Assembly: GCA_017433295.1 (NCBI GenBank)
Contig: JAFRHL010000025.1
Location: 1 to 64,000 of the forward strand
Reading direction: 5' to 3'
Source of the DNA: Eubacterium sp.
Lineage (GTDB): Bacteria > Bacillota > Clostridia > Lachnospirales > Lachnospiraceae
DNA length: 64,000 nucleotides
In this document: in pieces, positions 1-8,764 of the stretch
Layout: each line of letters begins with the position of its first letter
Position numbering within the stretch: position 1 is the first letter of the stretch
Program-made: the position numbers and the translations under genes
The notes under the pieces: generated by a model
What the model was told of the DNA's origin: nothing
Databases searched by the model: none
The model's input: only the letters and a program-made list of their open reading frames with translations

Positions 1-314
<314 letters not shown>

Positions 315-329
315 AAGAGTCAAAAAGGC

Positions 330-358
330 TTGCAAAGCGGAAGGATATCTGATATAAT
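330..358 (+). promoter_or_regulatory. Probable sigma-A promoter for the tRNA cluster
   Basis: A TTGCAA hexamer (330-335) is followed after exactly 17 nt by a perfect TATAAT (353-358), about 45 nt before tRNA-Asn. It could drive Asn-Glu-Cys independently of the rRNA promoter. A stem TTTCAGGG/CCCTGAAA follows in the leader at about 368-400. Confidence 0.65.
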
Positions 359-404
359 GTGTGCAGTTTTCAGGGTGTGTTAAAGGGCACAGCCCTGAAA
401 GTAT

Positions 405-477
405 TCCTCGATAGCTCAGTCGGTAGAGCACGCGGCTGTTAACCGCGCTGTCGTAGGTTCAAGTCCTACTCGGGGAG
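405..477 (+). tRNA. tRNA-Asn (GTT)
   Basis: This is a full cloverleaf. The acceptor stem pairs TCCTCGA with TCGGGGA, the anticodon loop CTGTTAA carries GTT, and the T arm contains GGTTCAAGTCC. CCA is not encoded. It is first of three tRNAs behind the 23S gene. Confidence 0.96.
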
Positions 478-536
478 TTTACCTTGGGTGTCGCGCGCAC
501 CGCGTAAGAAAGTACAAAGCGCGCCGCGCAAGAAGT

Positions 537-608
537 GGCCCCTTGGTCAAGTGGTTAAGACACCGCCCTTTCACGGCGGTAACATGGGTTCAAATCCCGT
601 AGGGGTCA
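537..608 (+). tRNA. tRNA-Glu (TTC)
   Basis: The acceptor stem pairs GGCCCCT with AGGGGTC, the anticodon loop CCTTTCA carries TTC, and the T loop is GGTTCAAATCC. CCA is not encoded. Confidence 0.96.
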
Positions 609-616
609 TAACCTTC

Positions 617-688
617 GGCGCAGTAGCCAAGTGGTAAGGCAATGGTCTGCAACACCAGTATCCACCGGTTCAAATCCGGTCTGCGCCT
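617..688 (+). tRNA. tRNA-Cys (GCA)
   Basis: The acceptor stem pairs GGCGCAG with CTGCGCC, the anticodon loop TCTGCAA carries GCA, and the T loop is GGTTCAAATCC. It lies 8 nt after tRNA-Glu and closes the cluster. Confidence 0.96.
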
Positions 689-690
689 CT

Positions 691-722
691 AAAAAAGGTC
701 TCATCTATGAGGCCTTTTTTTT
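691..722 (+). terminator. Rho-independent terminator of the rRNA/tRNA unit
   Basis: The stem AAAAAAGG-CTC / GAG-CCTTTTTT is followed by a run of T, directly after tRNA-Cys. Confidence 0.85.
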
Positions 723-782
723 GTAAGATCAGAATTGTCACCGCATCCTGTTCCGTCTGTTTCAAAACTTTTTAATCAAAAA

Positions 783-804
783 AAACCGCCCTGAGGGGCG
801 GTTT
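783..804 (+). terminator. Second hairpin terminator
   Basis: The stem AAACCGCCC/GGGCGGTTT has a four-base loop, with A and T runs on both sides, so it could end transcription from either direction. The gene-free stretch 689-967 holds this, the previous terminator and AT-rich DNA before the next gene; I see nothing else there. Confidence 0.6.
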
Positions 805-967
805 AAAAAAGAGAGGAAAGTATGAAAAAATCTATCTGAAACATGGCACTTGTTATTTGATGGTTCTATAATAACGGAAAAATGTGTTGATCCTGTGATT
901 AAAAAATAAAGAAAATCTGACGAAACTGGGAAGAAGATGTGAACTTACTGCGAAACCAGGAGGTTGA

Positions 968-1429
968 ATGATGGATTATGATTTGATTATAAGACAAATG
1001 GAGGCTCTGGCAGAGATATCATCTGACTATATCCCTGTTATGGCCAATGTTGCAGCGTTGCTTTATCACTCTATGGAAGATATCAATTGGGTGGGATTCT
1101 ATCTGGTAAAGGGTGATGTGTTGATTCTCGGACCCTTTCAAGGTAAGACCGCATGTGTAAAGATTGAGAAGGGAAGGGGCGTATGTGGAACCGCATGGGA
1201 AGAAGATAGAACGCTGTTGGTCCCTGATGTACATGATTTTCCGGGACATATTGCATGTGATAGTGAATCGAGATCAGAGATAGTGATTCCGATTCATGGA
1301 GATCGGGAGGTCTTTGCAGTACTTGATATTGACAGTCCGGTCCCTGCACGATTCAGCGAGCCGGACATGAGAGGCCTCCTGGATCTTGTCGTTTCGATGG
1401 AAAAGATCATCACTATTACATTAAGCTGA
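968..1429 (+). CDS. msrC: Free methionine-R-sulfoxide reductase (GAF-domain fRMsr)
   Basis: This 153-residue single GAF-domain protein reduces free methionine-R-sulfoxide in the cytoplasm, an oxidative repair function. The family blocks NWVGFYL (40-46) and GPFQGK (55-60) are present. Three cysteines at 63, 73 and 97 keep the 10 and 24 residue spacing of the E. coli enzyme (C84, C94, C118), so the active-site set is complete. AGGAGG at 958-963 fits the ATG at 971 slightly better than that at 968. It appears to be monocistronic, behind the tRNA terminators. Confidence 0.93.
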   Translation: MMDYDLIIRQMEALAEISSDYIPVMANVAALLYHSMEDINWVGFYLVKGDVLILGPFQGKTACVKIEKGRGVCGTAWEEDRTLLVPDVHDFPGHIACDSESRSEIVIPIHGDREVFAVLDIDSPVPARFSEPDMRGLLDLVVSMEKIITITLS

Positions 1430-1504
1430 TGTTGAAGGCTGCCGGAAGGCTGCCATGAATTATCTGGATCAGCTTAAGTAAGGTAAGGAGTCAGAGGAGG
1501 GAAT

Positions 1505-1753
1505 ATGAGTCACATAAAGATCACTTTTAATTCCCCGGTTATCCTGGGATTTGCTTTTATCCTGCTTACTTCTTTTACAGGGTTCAGAGAGGGAGAGCTG
1601 CCTGTTACGGTAATTCTTGTGGCAGTAATCTTCCTGGGACAGCAGATCTATGAGGGATTATTCGTGGATGATAATGTTTCAAACCTGTCTCATATCCTTG
1701 GTGGGGTCATAGGGGCATTTGCAGGTTATATTCTGAATATGACTCCGGTGTGA
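1505..1753 (+). pseudogene. Internally deleted rhomboid-family protease
   Basis: The 82 codons look like the two ends of a rhomboid intramembrane protease joined in frame. Residues 1-13 match the usual N-terminus of the clostridial subfamily (KITFNSPVIL). From GFAFILLTSF onward the text matches the last three helices, including the catalytic-His helix motif SHILGGVIGAFAGY. The catalytic GxSG serine motif and about 100 residues between are missing, so no protease activity is expected. A good ribosome binding site (GAGGAGGGAAT) remains, and the short product would still have two or three hydrophobic segments. The assignment rests on recall of the family; an independent small membrane protein is the alternative. 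Confidence 0.68.
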
Positions 1754-1795
1754 CGATACCATAGTTCATATCGCTATTGAAGTGGGGGTCTAAAT

Positions 1796-3052
1796 ATGTC
1801 CCTTGATCGTAAAATAATTTTCCATATTGATGTTAATTCAGCCTTTTTAAGCTGGAGTGCTATCCGTCTCCTTGAGTCCGGAAGTGATGTAGATCTTCGA
1901 AAGATCCCCTCCATCGTAGGGGGAGATCTTGAGACACGGCATGGTATTGTGGTAGCAAAATCAATTCCGGCTAAAAAGTATGGAATCCATACAGCTGATA
2001 CAGTGGCCAGTGCCCTTAAGAAATGTCCCGGCCTGGTCTCAGTAAGACCCGACCATACTTATTACAGGGATAAAAGCAGAAAGCTGATGGAGTACCTGAA
2101 AGGTATCTGCCCGCGTATCCAGCAGGTTAGTGTTGATGAGTGTTATATGGATTTTGAACCGGTCCGGGACAGATACAGGTCCCCGGAGTCGGCGGCAAGA
2201 AATATCTGCGACGGGGTCAGGGATACATTTGGCTTTACGGTGAATATCGGTATCTCTGACCGCAAAGTTTTAGCCAAGATGGCCTCCGACTTTGAGAAAC
2301 CGGACAGAGTCCATACCTTGTATGCTTCGGAGATACAGGATAAACTCTGGCCCCTGCCCATTGCTGCGCTTCATATGTGCGGAAAGAGCAGCGCGGAAAG
2401 ATTTGAGCAGCTGGGTATTCTTACAATCGGAGATCTGGCGGCATCAGAAAGGGAATGGATAAAAAGCATATTCAAAAGTCATGGGGATCTTCTGTGGAGA
2501 TATGCCAACGGCATTGATGATTCAGAGGTGGATACGGAGGACAGGGAGGTAAAAAGCGTTGGAAATTCTACGACCCTGTCTGAGGATGCCAGAACAAGAG
2601 AAAGGGCAATATCGGTTCTCTCCGGTCTGGCCGGTTCCGTCTCAGACAGACTTCGAAAGCACAGTCTGAGAGCCGGAATGGTCTGCGTAGAGATCAAATA
2701 TGCGACCTTTAAAACAGTAAGCCGTCAGACAACATTGCCCCGGCAGGTGGACAGACAGGAAGATATACTGGCAACGGCCTGCACCCTGTTTGATGAGCTC
2801 TGGGATGGTGCCCCGATCCGCCTGCTGGGCATCCGGACAGGTCATCTTACCAGTGTCGACGAGCCATTTCAGATGGATATATTTTCTTATCAGGATCAGC
2901 TGGCAAAAGAGCAGGTGGAAAAGAAAAGACTCAAAAAGCTTGATAAAGAGAAGCGCCTTGCAGAGGCACTTGGGAAGATTGAGACAAAGTATGGCCCCGG
3001 AAAGATCCATAAAGGGACTAAGGAGACAGGGGACGGTTCTCTGTCTCCTTGA
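1796..3052 (+). CDS. dinB: DNA polymerase IV (Y-family)
   Basis: This error-prone translesion DNA polymerase has 418 residues. Palm-domain metal ligands are visible: D12 in FHIDVNSAF, and D114-E115 in VSVDECYMDF. The nucleotide-binding block with YYRDKSRKL is at 89-97, a helix-hairpin region is at about 190-230, and the little-finger domain contains SVGNSTTL. The last residues (KETGDGSLSP) are encoded by a 27-nt dispersed palindrome (3022-3048), which also supplies the end of the gene, so the native C-terminus, including any beta-clamp motif, has probably been replaced. It converges with the next minus-strand gene with no gap. Confidence 0.95.
   Translation: MSLDRKIIFHIDVNSAFLSWSAIRLLESGSDVDLRKIPSIVGGDLETRHGIVVAKSIPAKKYGIHTADTVASALKKCPGLVSVRPDHTYYRDKSRKLMEYLKGICPRIQQVSVDECYMDFEPVRDRYRSPESAARNICDGVRDTFGFTVNIGISDRKVLAKMASDFEKPDRVHTLYASEIQDKLWPLPIAALHMCGKSSAERFEQLGILTIGDLAASEREWIKSIFKSHGDLLWRYANGIDDSEVDTEDREVKSVGNSTTLSEDARTRERAISVLSGLAGSVSDRLRKHSLRAGMVCVEIKYATFKTVSRQTTLPRQVDRQEDILATACTLFDELWDGAPIRLLGIRTGHLTSVDEPFQMDIFSYQDQLAKEQVEKKRLKKLDKEKRLAEALGKIETKYGPGKIHKGTKETGDGSLSP
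3022..3048. repeat. 27-nt palindromic repeat (family R1), copy 1
   Basis: The arms GGAGACAG and CTGTCTCC flank an 11-nt centre, GGGACGGTTCT. The copy lies inside the 3' end of dinB and encodes its last residues. Further copies lie at 8731, 13614, 24739, 25479 and 28736; half-copies flank the IS4-type element; a degenerate copy is at 19992. Confidence 0.9.
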
Positions 3053-3274
3053 TTAGTTTAAAGAAGGTAAAGATTGGTTTGTCTCAGGGTCCTTTCGGTA
3101 TTTCTTCGGGGTGTACTTTTTATTCTTTCTCTTGCCGTCAAAATAGGCCTGCTGGATAGCCAGCATGAAGGTGTCCATGTATTCTTCTGCCATATCACCG
3201 CAGGAAAAAAGACCGGTTACTTCCTCCATAAGGGCCGCTGCGTCCTTCGCACCCCGGAACTGGTCAGTAATCAA
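3053..3274 (-). CDS. Small conserved-looking protein, function unknown
   Basis: The ORF is about 73 residues if it begins at a TTG with AGGA just upstream, overlapping the stop of the preceding ketopantoate-reductase-like gene, which suggests translational coupling. It is hydrophilic, with an acidic N-terminal half and a very basic tail (residues like KRKNKKYTPKKYRKDP). No domain was recognised. It ends right against the dinB stop codon on the other strand. Confidence 0.5.
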   Translation of the reverse strand: MITDQFRGAKDAAALMEEVTGLFSCGDMAEEYMDTFMLAIQQAYFDGKRKNKKYTPKKYRKDPETNQSLPSLN

Positions 3275-4232
3275 ATTTTCCTGTATTCTTTTCCTCAAGG
3301 CCCTTTATCACATGATATGCAAATGTATTATAAGGGACAGGAATTTCCTTTTCGCGGCCAAGACGTATAACAGTACCGCAGAACATGTCGATTTCAGTAG
3401 CCCGTTTTGCATCCAGATCCTGCAGGGTCGAATAACGGCTTTTTTTGGGAATAGAGGATGCGCTTGAGCCTGAAAGGATGTCCGAAGTCCGGATGTCGAT
3501 CCCGTAGGAGCTTGCCAGCAGGACCACTTCATTGCACAGGGCTTCACTCATAAATGAAGCATGAATACTGTCGCTGTAAACTCCAACCCCCGCTGACAGA
3601 ATCGCCTGCGGAATGTTAAAGCTGATATTTAAGGCGAATTTCTTCCAGATCTCCGTCAGGATATCATTACTTAAGTGGGTGACCATTTTTGACCGGCACA
3701 TACAGTCCCGCAAAGCCTCAAGCCTTTCTATTCTCCCGCCGGATACCTGATTTCCATCCTCTCTGCCATATGCCCAGGGTATGCCGTAAAAAATACCCAT
3801 ATTTTCTTCCGGAAGAGGAAATGTAATGTGATTTCCCTTGTGTTGTGAAGCAATACGGATAAGCGCATGGATGATCTGCTCCCGCGGGACCACCTGTGCA
3901 ATAGTTTCTTCTGAATCTACACCGTTCATCAAACTGATAATGGTCGTGTTCGGTCCTGCCACATCCCTGATATCCGGCAGGGCATCAGCCAATGCCGCAT
4001 ATTTCAGACAGACCACGAGCAGGTCTGCAGCATGAGCCTCTTTCGGTGATTTTACATTTAATGTATATGGAATCCCATTGATGACCAGCCCTTCTGTCTT
4101 AAGCTTTTCTGCCCTGTCACCTTCTGCTATGACCCAGAGGTTTTCTTTAAATTCGTCTTTCAGCCCATACAATACATAGGCGCCTACTGCACCGGCTCCG
4201 AGGACTGCAACTGTATTGATTTTATTATTCAT
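3264..4232 (-). CDS. Ketopantoate reductase (PanE/ApbA) family oxidoreductase
   Basis: This 322-residue NADPH-dependent enzyme belongs to the 2-dehydropantoate 2-reductase family. A Rossmann start VAVLGAGAVGAYV (8-20), the SLMNGVDSEE loop with the conserved Asn, and the helix IWKKFALNISFN carrying the expected catalytic Lys are all present. The length is normal. True PanE makes pantoate for coenzyme A, but many paralogs of this family act on other keto acids, and no pan genes are nearby, so the substrate is open. Confidence 0.85.
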   Translation of the reverse strand: MNNKINTVAVLGAGAVGAYVLYGLKDEFKENLWVIAEGDRAEKLKTEGLVINGIPYTLNVKSPKEAHAADLLVVCLKYAALADALPDIRDVAGPNTTIISLMNGVDSEETIAQVVPREQIIHALIRIASQHKGNHITFPLPEENMGIFYGIPWAYGREDGNQVSGGRIERLEALRDCMCRSKMVTHLSNDILTEIWKKFALNISFNIPQAILSAGVGVYSDSIHASFMSEALCNEVVLLASSYGIDIRTSDILSGSSASSIPKKSRYSTLQDLDAKRATEIDMFCGTVIRLGREKEIPVPYNTFAYHVIKGLEEKNTGKFDY

Positions 4233-4516
4233 ATATATCCCTGCTTTCTTTAAAGTGATGCTGCTTAGAAATCGTATATCATCCGGAATCGTCTCAGGGG
4301 AGTCTCATTTGATGAGCATACCATTCTAACATCAGATTATACAACGAATCATTCTTTCTCTCAATCAGAACAAAGCGTGAATTTCCGGCTGAAGTCTACT
4401 TGTAATGGAATTGTTATTATAATTATGGTATTATACTGCTGTAGTAAAAGCTTTGTTTATCGAGGAGCGGATATACACAATATTTACGCGAATTAAGGAG
4501 ATAAGAGGAGGAGAAG

Positions 4517-4831
4517 ATGATGATCTTAGTGACTACTGAAGGAATTGCCGGAAAAGAACTTGAGCATTTGGGCCTTGTCAAAGGAAGTACGATCCAGACG
4601 GTGAATGCAGTCCGTGATATCGGTGCAGGCCTTAAGACGCTGGTTGGCGGGGAGCTGACCAAATATAATGAAATGATGAACAATGCACGGGATCTTGCGA
4701 CAAAAAGGATGGTTGCGGAAGCGGAGGAAATGGGTGCGGATGCGATCGTATGCGTGAGGTACAGCTCCGCTTCTGTTATGCAGAGCGCTGCGGAGGTTAT
4801 GGCTTATGGGACGGCAGTAAAGTTCCGTTAG
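4517..4831 (+). CDS. YbjQ/UPF0145 family protein
   Basis: The full-length 104-residue protein belongs to the YbjQ (putative heavy-metal-binding, DUF74) family. The start ILVTTEGIAGKE and the centre GELTKYNEMMNNARDLA are typical, as is the later EEMGADAIV-RY block. The members assemble as small oligomers and their role is not established. A strong AGAGGAGGAGA binding site precedes two adjacent ATG codons (4517, 4520). The 284-nt upstream region is AT-rich with no assignable element. Confidence 0.9.
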   Translation: MMILVTTEGIAGKELEHLGLVKGSTIQTVNAVRDIGAGLKTLVGGELTKYNEMMNNARDLATKRMVAEAEEMGADAIVCVRYSSASVMQSAAEVMAYGTAVKFR

Positions 4832-4846
4832 AAAAGGAGATTGATC

Positions 4847-5071
4847 ATGAGAATTGCAGTTACTTATGAGAATGGAGAAATATTCCAGCACTTCGGACAT
4901 ACAGAACAATTCAAGGTCTATGACGTTGAAGACGGGAAGATTGATGAACTGACTGGCAGCTGGAGGTATAAAGGAGGCTTACATGACAATAATAACGAAG
5001 ATATTAGGCACACTGGCCGCCCTGGAGTTCCTTTACATTATGTATCTGGAAACTATCGCAACCACATCTGA
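4847..5071 (+). pseudogene. NifX/NifB-type iron-molybdenum cofactor family, truncated remnant
   Basis: After the ATG at 4847 (binding site AAAAGGAGA), about 35 residues (MRIAVTYENGEIFQHFGHTEQF and on) match the N-terminus of dinitrogenase Fe-Mo cofactor biosynthesis-like proteins. The match stops at about 4955. The remaining frame reads through the ribosome binding site and start of the next gene, so roughly two thirds of the gene are deleted. It overlaps the DUF1304 gene by 89 nt, a sign that the reading frame end is accidental. Confidence 0.75.
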
Positions 5072-5339
5072 AAAAACATCCAGGGTATTCGGGATGGAGA
5101 AGGAGGAACTGGAACGCAAATCAGTCAATACTCTATTCAAAAATCAGGGCGTATATAATGGCCTGATTGCCGTGATGATTCTTTTGGCGATCTATGTTTT
5201 TGCCAGTAAAGTGGGCCTGATGGTCCTTATGGGTTATATCATACTGGTTGCCTTATATGGCAGCATTACGAGCAACCCGAAGATACTGTTCATGCAGGGT
5301 GGACTGGCCATACTTACACTGGTAACCTGCTTTCTGTGA
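4983..5339 (+). CDS. DUF1304 family membrane protein
   Basis: The 118-residue protein has four predicted transmembrane segments (about 5-23, 52-72, 76-94 and 100-117). The conserved N-terminal FLYIMYLETI and the central KNQGVYNGLIA loop are typical of DUF1304. Function is unknown. The binding site AAAGGAGG lies inside the preceding broken gene. Confidence 0.88.
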   Translation: MTIITKILGTLAALEFLYIMYLETIATTSEKTSRVFGMEKEELERKSVNTLFKNQGVYNGLIAVMILLAIYVFASKVGLMVLMGYIILVALYGSITSNPKILFMQGGLAILTLVTCFL

Positions 5340-5390
5340 ATTCTGACTTCGCTGTCCTGACGGGTAACCGGACACACCTGTATGACGGCA

Positions 5391-5430
5391 CCTGTCCATC
5401 GAAATCTCCGAGGCGGTTTCGCTGGACAGG
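5391..5430. terminator. Long hairpin between convergent genes
   Basis: The arms start with CCTGTCCA and end with TGGACAGG, and inside them CGAAA pairs with TTTCG around a CCGAGGCGG centre. The position between convergent DUF1304 and SRAP genes suggests a bidirectional terminator. The centre resembles the GAAATCGCCGAGGCGATTTC hairpin of repeat family R2. Confidence 0.6.
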
Positions 5431-5434
5431 CATC

Positions 5435-6061
5435 TCACTGTGTCTTTTCGGCTAGCATATCAGTCAACGGCCTGATACCCTTTGGTATTCTTTCCGGACA
5501 TATCCATGCATCGATATCCCGGCTGCTGATCATGACCGGCATCCGGTCATGGATCCTCTTAAGGTCCGGGCAGGCCTCCCTGGTCAGGATGGTGAAGACA
5601 GGGTAGCGAAATCCCGTATAACCTTCTTCGATCCGGTAGAGACCCGCAAACCATGTGGTATTATCATCGGCTGGCTGGATGGTATATTTGTCTCCGGTCC
5701 GTATCTTTCCGCCGGCCTGGATATGGCTCCATTCATAATAATAAGAGGCGGGGACCACGCACCGTCGTCTGGTCCAGGATTCTCTGAAGGAAGTCTTATC
5801 TTTCGCACTCTCTACTCTGGCGTTCACAAGGGGCTGTCGGATGCCCGGGACGGAAAATCCCCATACCATGGGAAATGTCTTTCTTTTTCCGGATCTGTCA
5901 GGAGCGATCACCGGAACCATGTCCGTCGGCCGGATCTCGCCTTCGCTTTTAAATGTTTTCCCTAGGTTTTTGATCATGCTACGAGCTAAAGCAGAGTTTT
6001 TTGCTTCTTCTATGATGGGTCTCAGTTCCGGCGACAGTTCGAGGTAGTATCTGGTACACAT
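5435..6061 (-). CDS. SOS response-associated peptidase (SRAP, HMCES/YedK family)
   Basis: This 208-residue enzyme crosslinks covalently to abasic sites in single-stranded DNA through its N-terminal Cys2 and so protects them. Cys2 is present after Met1 (MCTRYY). The other active-site blocks are VNARVES, YYEW and HDRMPV, supplying the Asn, Glu and His. The length is typical. The start is fixed by Cys2. Its promoter lies in 6062-6120, divergent from the nucleosidase gene. Confidence 0.95.
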   Translation of the reverse strand: MCTRYYLELSPELRPIIEEAKNSALARSMIKNLGKTFKSEGEIRPTDMVPVIAPDRSGKRKTFPMVWGFSVPGIRQPLVNARVESAKDKTSFRESWTRRRCVVPASYYYEWSHIQAGGKIRTGDKYTIQPADDNTTWFAGLYRIEEGYTGFRYPVFTILTREACPDLKRIHDRMPVMISSRDIDAWICPERIPKGIRPLTDMLAEKTQ

Positions 6062-6263
6062 CTTTGTGGCTCCTTTATATGGGAAATATAGTCCATATTA
6101 TATAGAATGTTCCTTGACAAAGGAAAGTGTATGGACTACAATGTGAAACACAGGAAAGGCAAGAAAATTGCCTATAATATAACCCCGTTTGCCTATGTTG
6201 TCAAGGGGTAATTTGAGAATATTTATTAATTTCTGTGGAAATAGATTAATGGAGATAATGACT

Positions 6264-7055
6264 ATGAAAAGAAGGAAAATGGCATCTATCGGAGCTTCGG
6301 CAATCATTATGGGTCTTTTGACAAGCAGGTTTGTCAGAAGAGGAAGATCTTCCGGGCAGGAGCCCATCGGGATCATAGGGGCCATGGATGTAGAAGTGGA
6401 TTCCCTGAAGGGAGCCGCAGATATCAGGAAGTCAACTGAGATTGCCGGTATGAAGTTTATGGAGGGTACCCTTGGGGGCAAACCTGTCGTAATAGTAAAA
6501 TGCGGAATGGGCAAGGTAAATGCCGGAATATGCGCGAATACACTGATCAATGAGTTTGGCTGCTCCAGGATCATAAATACGGGCGTTGCCGGATCCCTCG
6601 ATAACGAGATAAATATCGGTGATATCGTTGTTTCGACGGATGCGGTTCAGCATGATTTTGACGTATCGCCAATAGGCTTTGAGAAAGGCGAGATCCCCTA
6701 TACAGGCCTGTATGCGTTTCCGGCAGATGAGACTCTGCGCAAACTGGCGGTAGAATCCGCAGCGAAGGCAGCTCCGGACATTCGTGTGTTCGAGGGAAGA
6801 GTCTGCTCCGGCGACCAGTTTATAACGGAAAAGGAGCAGAAGGATACCATCGTCTCCGATTTTGGAGGGATGTGCTGCGAGATGGAGGGTGCGGCCATTG
6901 CACAGGCCTGTTACCTGAACGATACACCGTTCGTGATCATTCGTGCCATCTCGGATAAAGAAGACGGCACGGCAAGTGTTGAATTTGAAACCTTTTCGGC
7001 AGAGGCAGCAGAAAACTGTGCCGGGACTGTGGAACATATGGTGGAGAGGCTCTAG
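6264..7055 (+). CDS. mtnN: 5'-methylthioadenosine/S-adenosylhomocysteine nucleosidase
   Basis: The enzyme cleaves MTA and SAH to free adenine in the activated-methyl cycle. The catalytic core begins at GIIGAMDVEV with its conserved Glu, and continues through NTGVAGSL, the CEMEGAA purine/ribose block and RAISDK with the catalytic Asp. GGAGAT at 6251-6256 selects the ATG at 6264 (263 residues). Unusually, about 32 extra residues precede the core: a basic MKRRK start, a hydrophobic stretch ASIGASAIIMGLL and a second basic cluster. This looks like a membrane anchor or a weak signal peptide. Confidence 0.93.
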   Translation: MKRRKMASIGASAIIMGLLTSRFVRRGRSSGQEPIGIIGAMDVEVDSLKGAADIRKSTEIAGMKFMEGTLGGKPVVIVKCGMGKVNAGICANTLINEFGCSRIINTGVAGSLDNEINIGDIVVSTDAVQHDFDVSPIGFEKGEIPYTGLYAFPADETLRKLAVESAAKAAPDIRVFEGRVCSGDQFITEKEQKDTIVSDFGGMCCEMEGAAIAQACYLNDTPFVIIRAISDKEDGTASVEFETFSAEAAENCAGTVEHMVERL

Positions 7056-7206
7056 TATCCCATTTCGTAAATAATGGTTTATAATATTATTACTATATTA
7101 CCTACTTTTCTGCGTAGGTACGTTAATTTAACCCGATATCACTAGCATAATACTTGAAATTTCTCTGTTTGTAGTGCATAATAGTAACTACTAAAGGAGA
7201 AATGTT

Positions 7207-7557
7207 ATGTCTTGTATTATTTATCAAACAAATAAAGCAAACGGTAATGTTTACGCTTACGAATCCGAATCCTACAGAGATCCGGTTACTAAACAGCCTC
7301 GTTGCAGGAGAAAGTACCTTGGCCGGGTGGATCCTGAAACGAAAATGATCATCCCAAAGGCTGAAAAGGGCAAACGCAACAGAGGCAGTAATGCTTCTGT
7401 TAATAAAGTGCTTCCTGATGATGTCATTCGTGAAATAAATGAGCAAAAACAACAGATACAGGAACTCCAGGCACAAGTATCAGAACTTTCCCGGAAGAAC
7501 AAAAACAATACTGCTATTATCAAAAAAATGAGGCAGTTGCTTGACACTTGCGAATAG
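7207..7557 (+). CDS. Small coiled-coil protein, probably IS-associated
   Basis: The 116-residue protein begins with a basic region (residues 1-65, with YESESYRDPVTKQPRCRRKY). A heptad-like coiled coil follows (about 77-110, INEQKQQIQELQAQVSELS). The binding site AAAGGAGAAATG is good. It overlaps the transposase remnant behind it by 10 nt. Similar short proteins often travel with insertion sequences in gut Clostridia, but I cannot name the family securely. Confidence 0.5.
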   Translation: MSCIIYQTNKANGNVYAYESESYRDPVTKQPRCRRKYLGRVDPETKMIIPKAEKGKRNRGSNASVNKVLPDDVIREINEQKQQIQELQAQVSELSRKNKNNTAIIKKMRQLLDTCE

Positions 7558-8041
7558 AGCAGTCCTGGCTGTTGGATAGGAGTACCATGAGAGTATCTGT
7601 AGAAGCATTAACCCCAAAACTGTCATTTGTTAAAAGGCCGATTCCTGGAATGAAGCCAAAACAGGAATTTGAGTATATCCGTCACGGCACAATCTCTATG
7701 TCGGCTTTTCTGGATGTTATTACCGGCAAGATAGTAGCGCCCTACTTTAATAATACCAGAACAGAAAAAGACTTTGTTGCCGCACTCGACCGGGTTATCA
7801 AAACGAATCCCACTAAGCAGTGGATCATAATTGCAGACAATCTGAACACGCATTATTCTGCTTCTTTGGTTGAATATATTGCGTCAGAAATAGGTTATCA
7901 GGGTTCTCTTGGTAAAAAAGGAAAAGCTATCTGAGTGTTGATGATCTGGTGGAGAGCATTCGTACATTTGTTGATCAATACAATCGGTTATTTGCACACC
8001 CATTTAACTGGAAGTATAAAACTACTCCATTGGGAGACTAA
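7548..8041 (+). pseudogene. IS630-family transposase remnant
   Basis: The piece 7548-7934 matches the catalytic core of IS630/Tc1-type DDE transposases, with FEYIRHGT, the block containing NTRTEKDFVAA, and the second Asp in IIADNLNTH. The N-terminal helix-turn-helix half is absent. After KKGKAI the frame stops; from 7937 another frame continues with VDDLVESIRTFVDQYNRLF, the family's C-terminal helix, to the stop at 8039-8041. The segment with the third acidic residue (HSSWLNQIE type) is deleted. It is not functional. Confidence 0.8.
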
Positions 8042-8332
8042 GTATCAATATAAATTAACACCAATATTTATGAAATGATGTACTAGTACAATTCCTTTCT
8101 TTATTTAGTTGAGAAGGATCGTTAAAGCTTCGGCGATCCGCACTTGGACCGGACCGAAAGAGATTGGCGCAGGAACGACAGTAAGAAGGGCAGTAAAAAT
8201 GATAGAAAGCGCTGCGATCATACCGCCCTGATGATATCAGGGCCGGTGTATAATCCAGGCAGAAATATCACATTATATAGAACATAATTCATATTGACAA
8301 AAATGGTTATTTTAAAAGGAAAGGAATTTGTC

Positions 8333-8725
8333 ATGGATACGAAAAATGATATGATTCAGCTTCCTCCGCTGCCCAGGGAAATGGATGCAGACGGAATAAA
8401 AGTACTATGGGAGTACGCAAAAATGTCTCCGGAAAATCAGGAACGTTTTAAGGAGTATTTTGGCGACACAGCAGAGCGGACGGGTATTCCCCTGGATAAA
8501 GAGGCTGAAATATATGAGGTTCCGAGGGAGGGGATCGATGGATTTCAGAAGGCCATGAAGGATATGATAGGGAACCTGATCGTAGAGATCAGCCAGTTTT
8601 CCTGCTGGCTTTATGACCAGATCTATGTGAAGGGAAACTCCGCGAAAGGATTGATTGAAGATCATCCGGGATCCGCGGACCTGATCCGGATCATGAGTGA
8701 GGTGTTCGAAGAGACCAGGAAATAG
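8333..8725 (+). CDS. Hypothetical protein
   Basis: The ORF is 130 residues when started at the ATG 8333, which has AAAGGAAAGG in place; an upstream in-frame ATG at 8303 lacks a binding site. It is soluble and acidic, with no signal or membrane segment. A short region resembles a helical bundle (KVLWEYAKMSPENQERFKEYF). No domain was recognised. The 290 nt before it contain nothing I can name beyond a weak hairpin CCCTGAT/ATCAGGG at about 8227-8243. Confidence 0.6.
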   Translation: MDTKNDMIQLPPLPREMDADGIKVLWEYAKMSPENQERFKEYFGDTAERTGIPLDKEAEIYEVPREGIDGFQKAMKDMIGNLIVEISQFSCWLYDQIYVKGNSAKGLIEDHPGSADLIRIMSEVFEETRK

Positions 8726-8730
8726 GAAAA

Positions 8731-8757
8731 GGAGACAGGGGACGGTTCTCTGTCTCC
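8731..8757. repeat. 27-nt palindromic repeat (family R1), copy 2
   Basis: This is a perfect copy, identical to the one in dinB. It sits between the convergent hypothetical gene and ABC permease gene and is followed by TTTTCC. It could act as terminator for both. Confidence 0.92.
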
Positions 8758-8764
8758 TTTTCCT

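Noticed and set aside
5549..5965. 138-codon plus-strand ORF
   Set aside because: It is antisense to the SRAP gene, whose Cys2 and active-site motifs are clear.
6432..7037. 201-codon minus-strand ORF
   Set aside because: It lies wholly antisense to the well-supported nucleosidase gene and has no family features.
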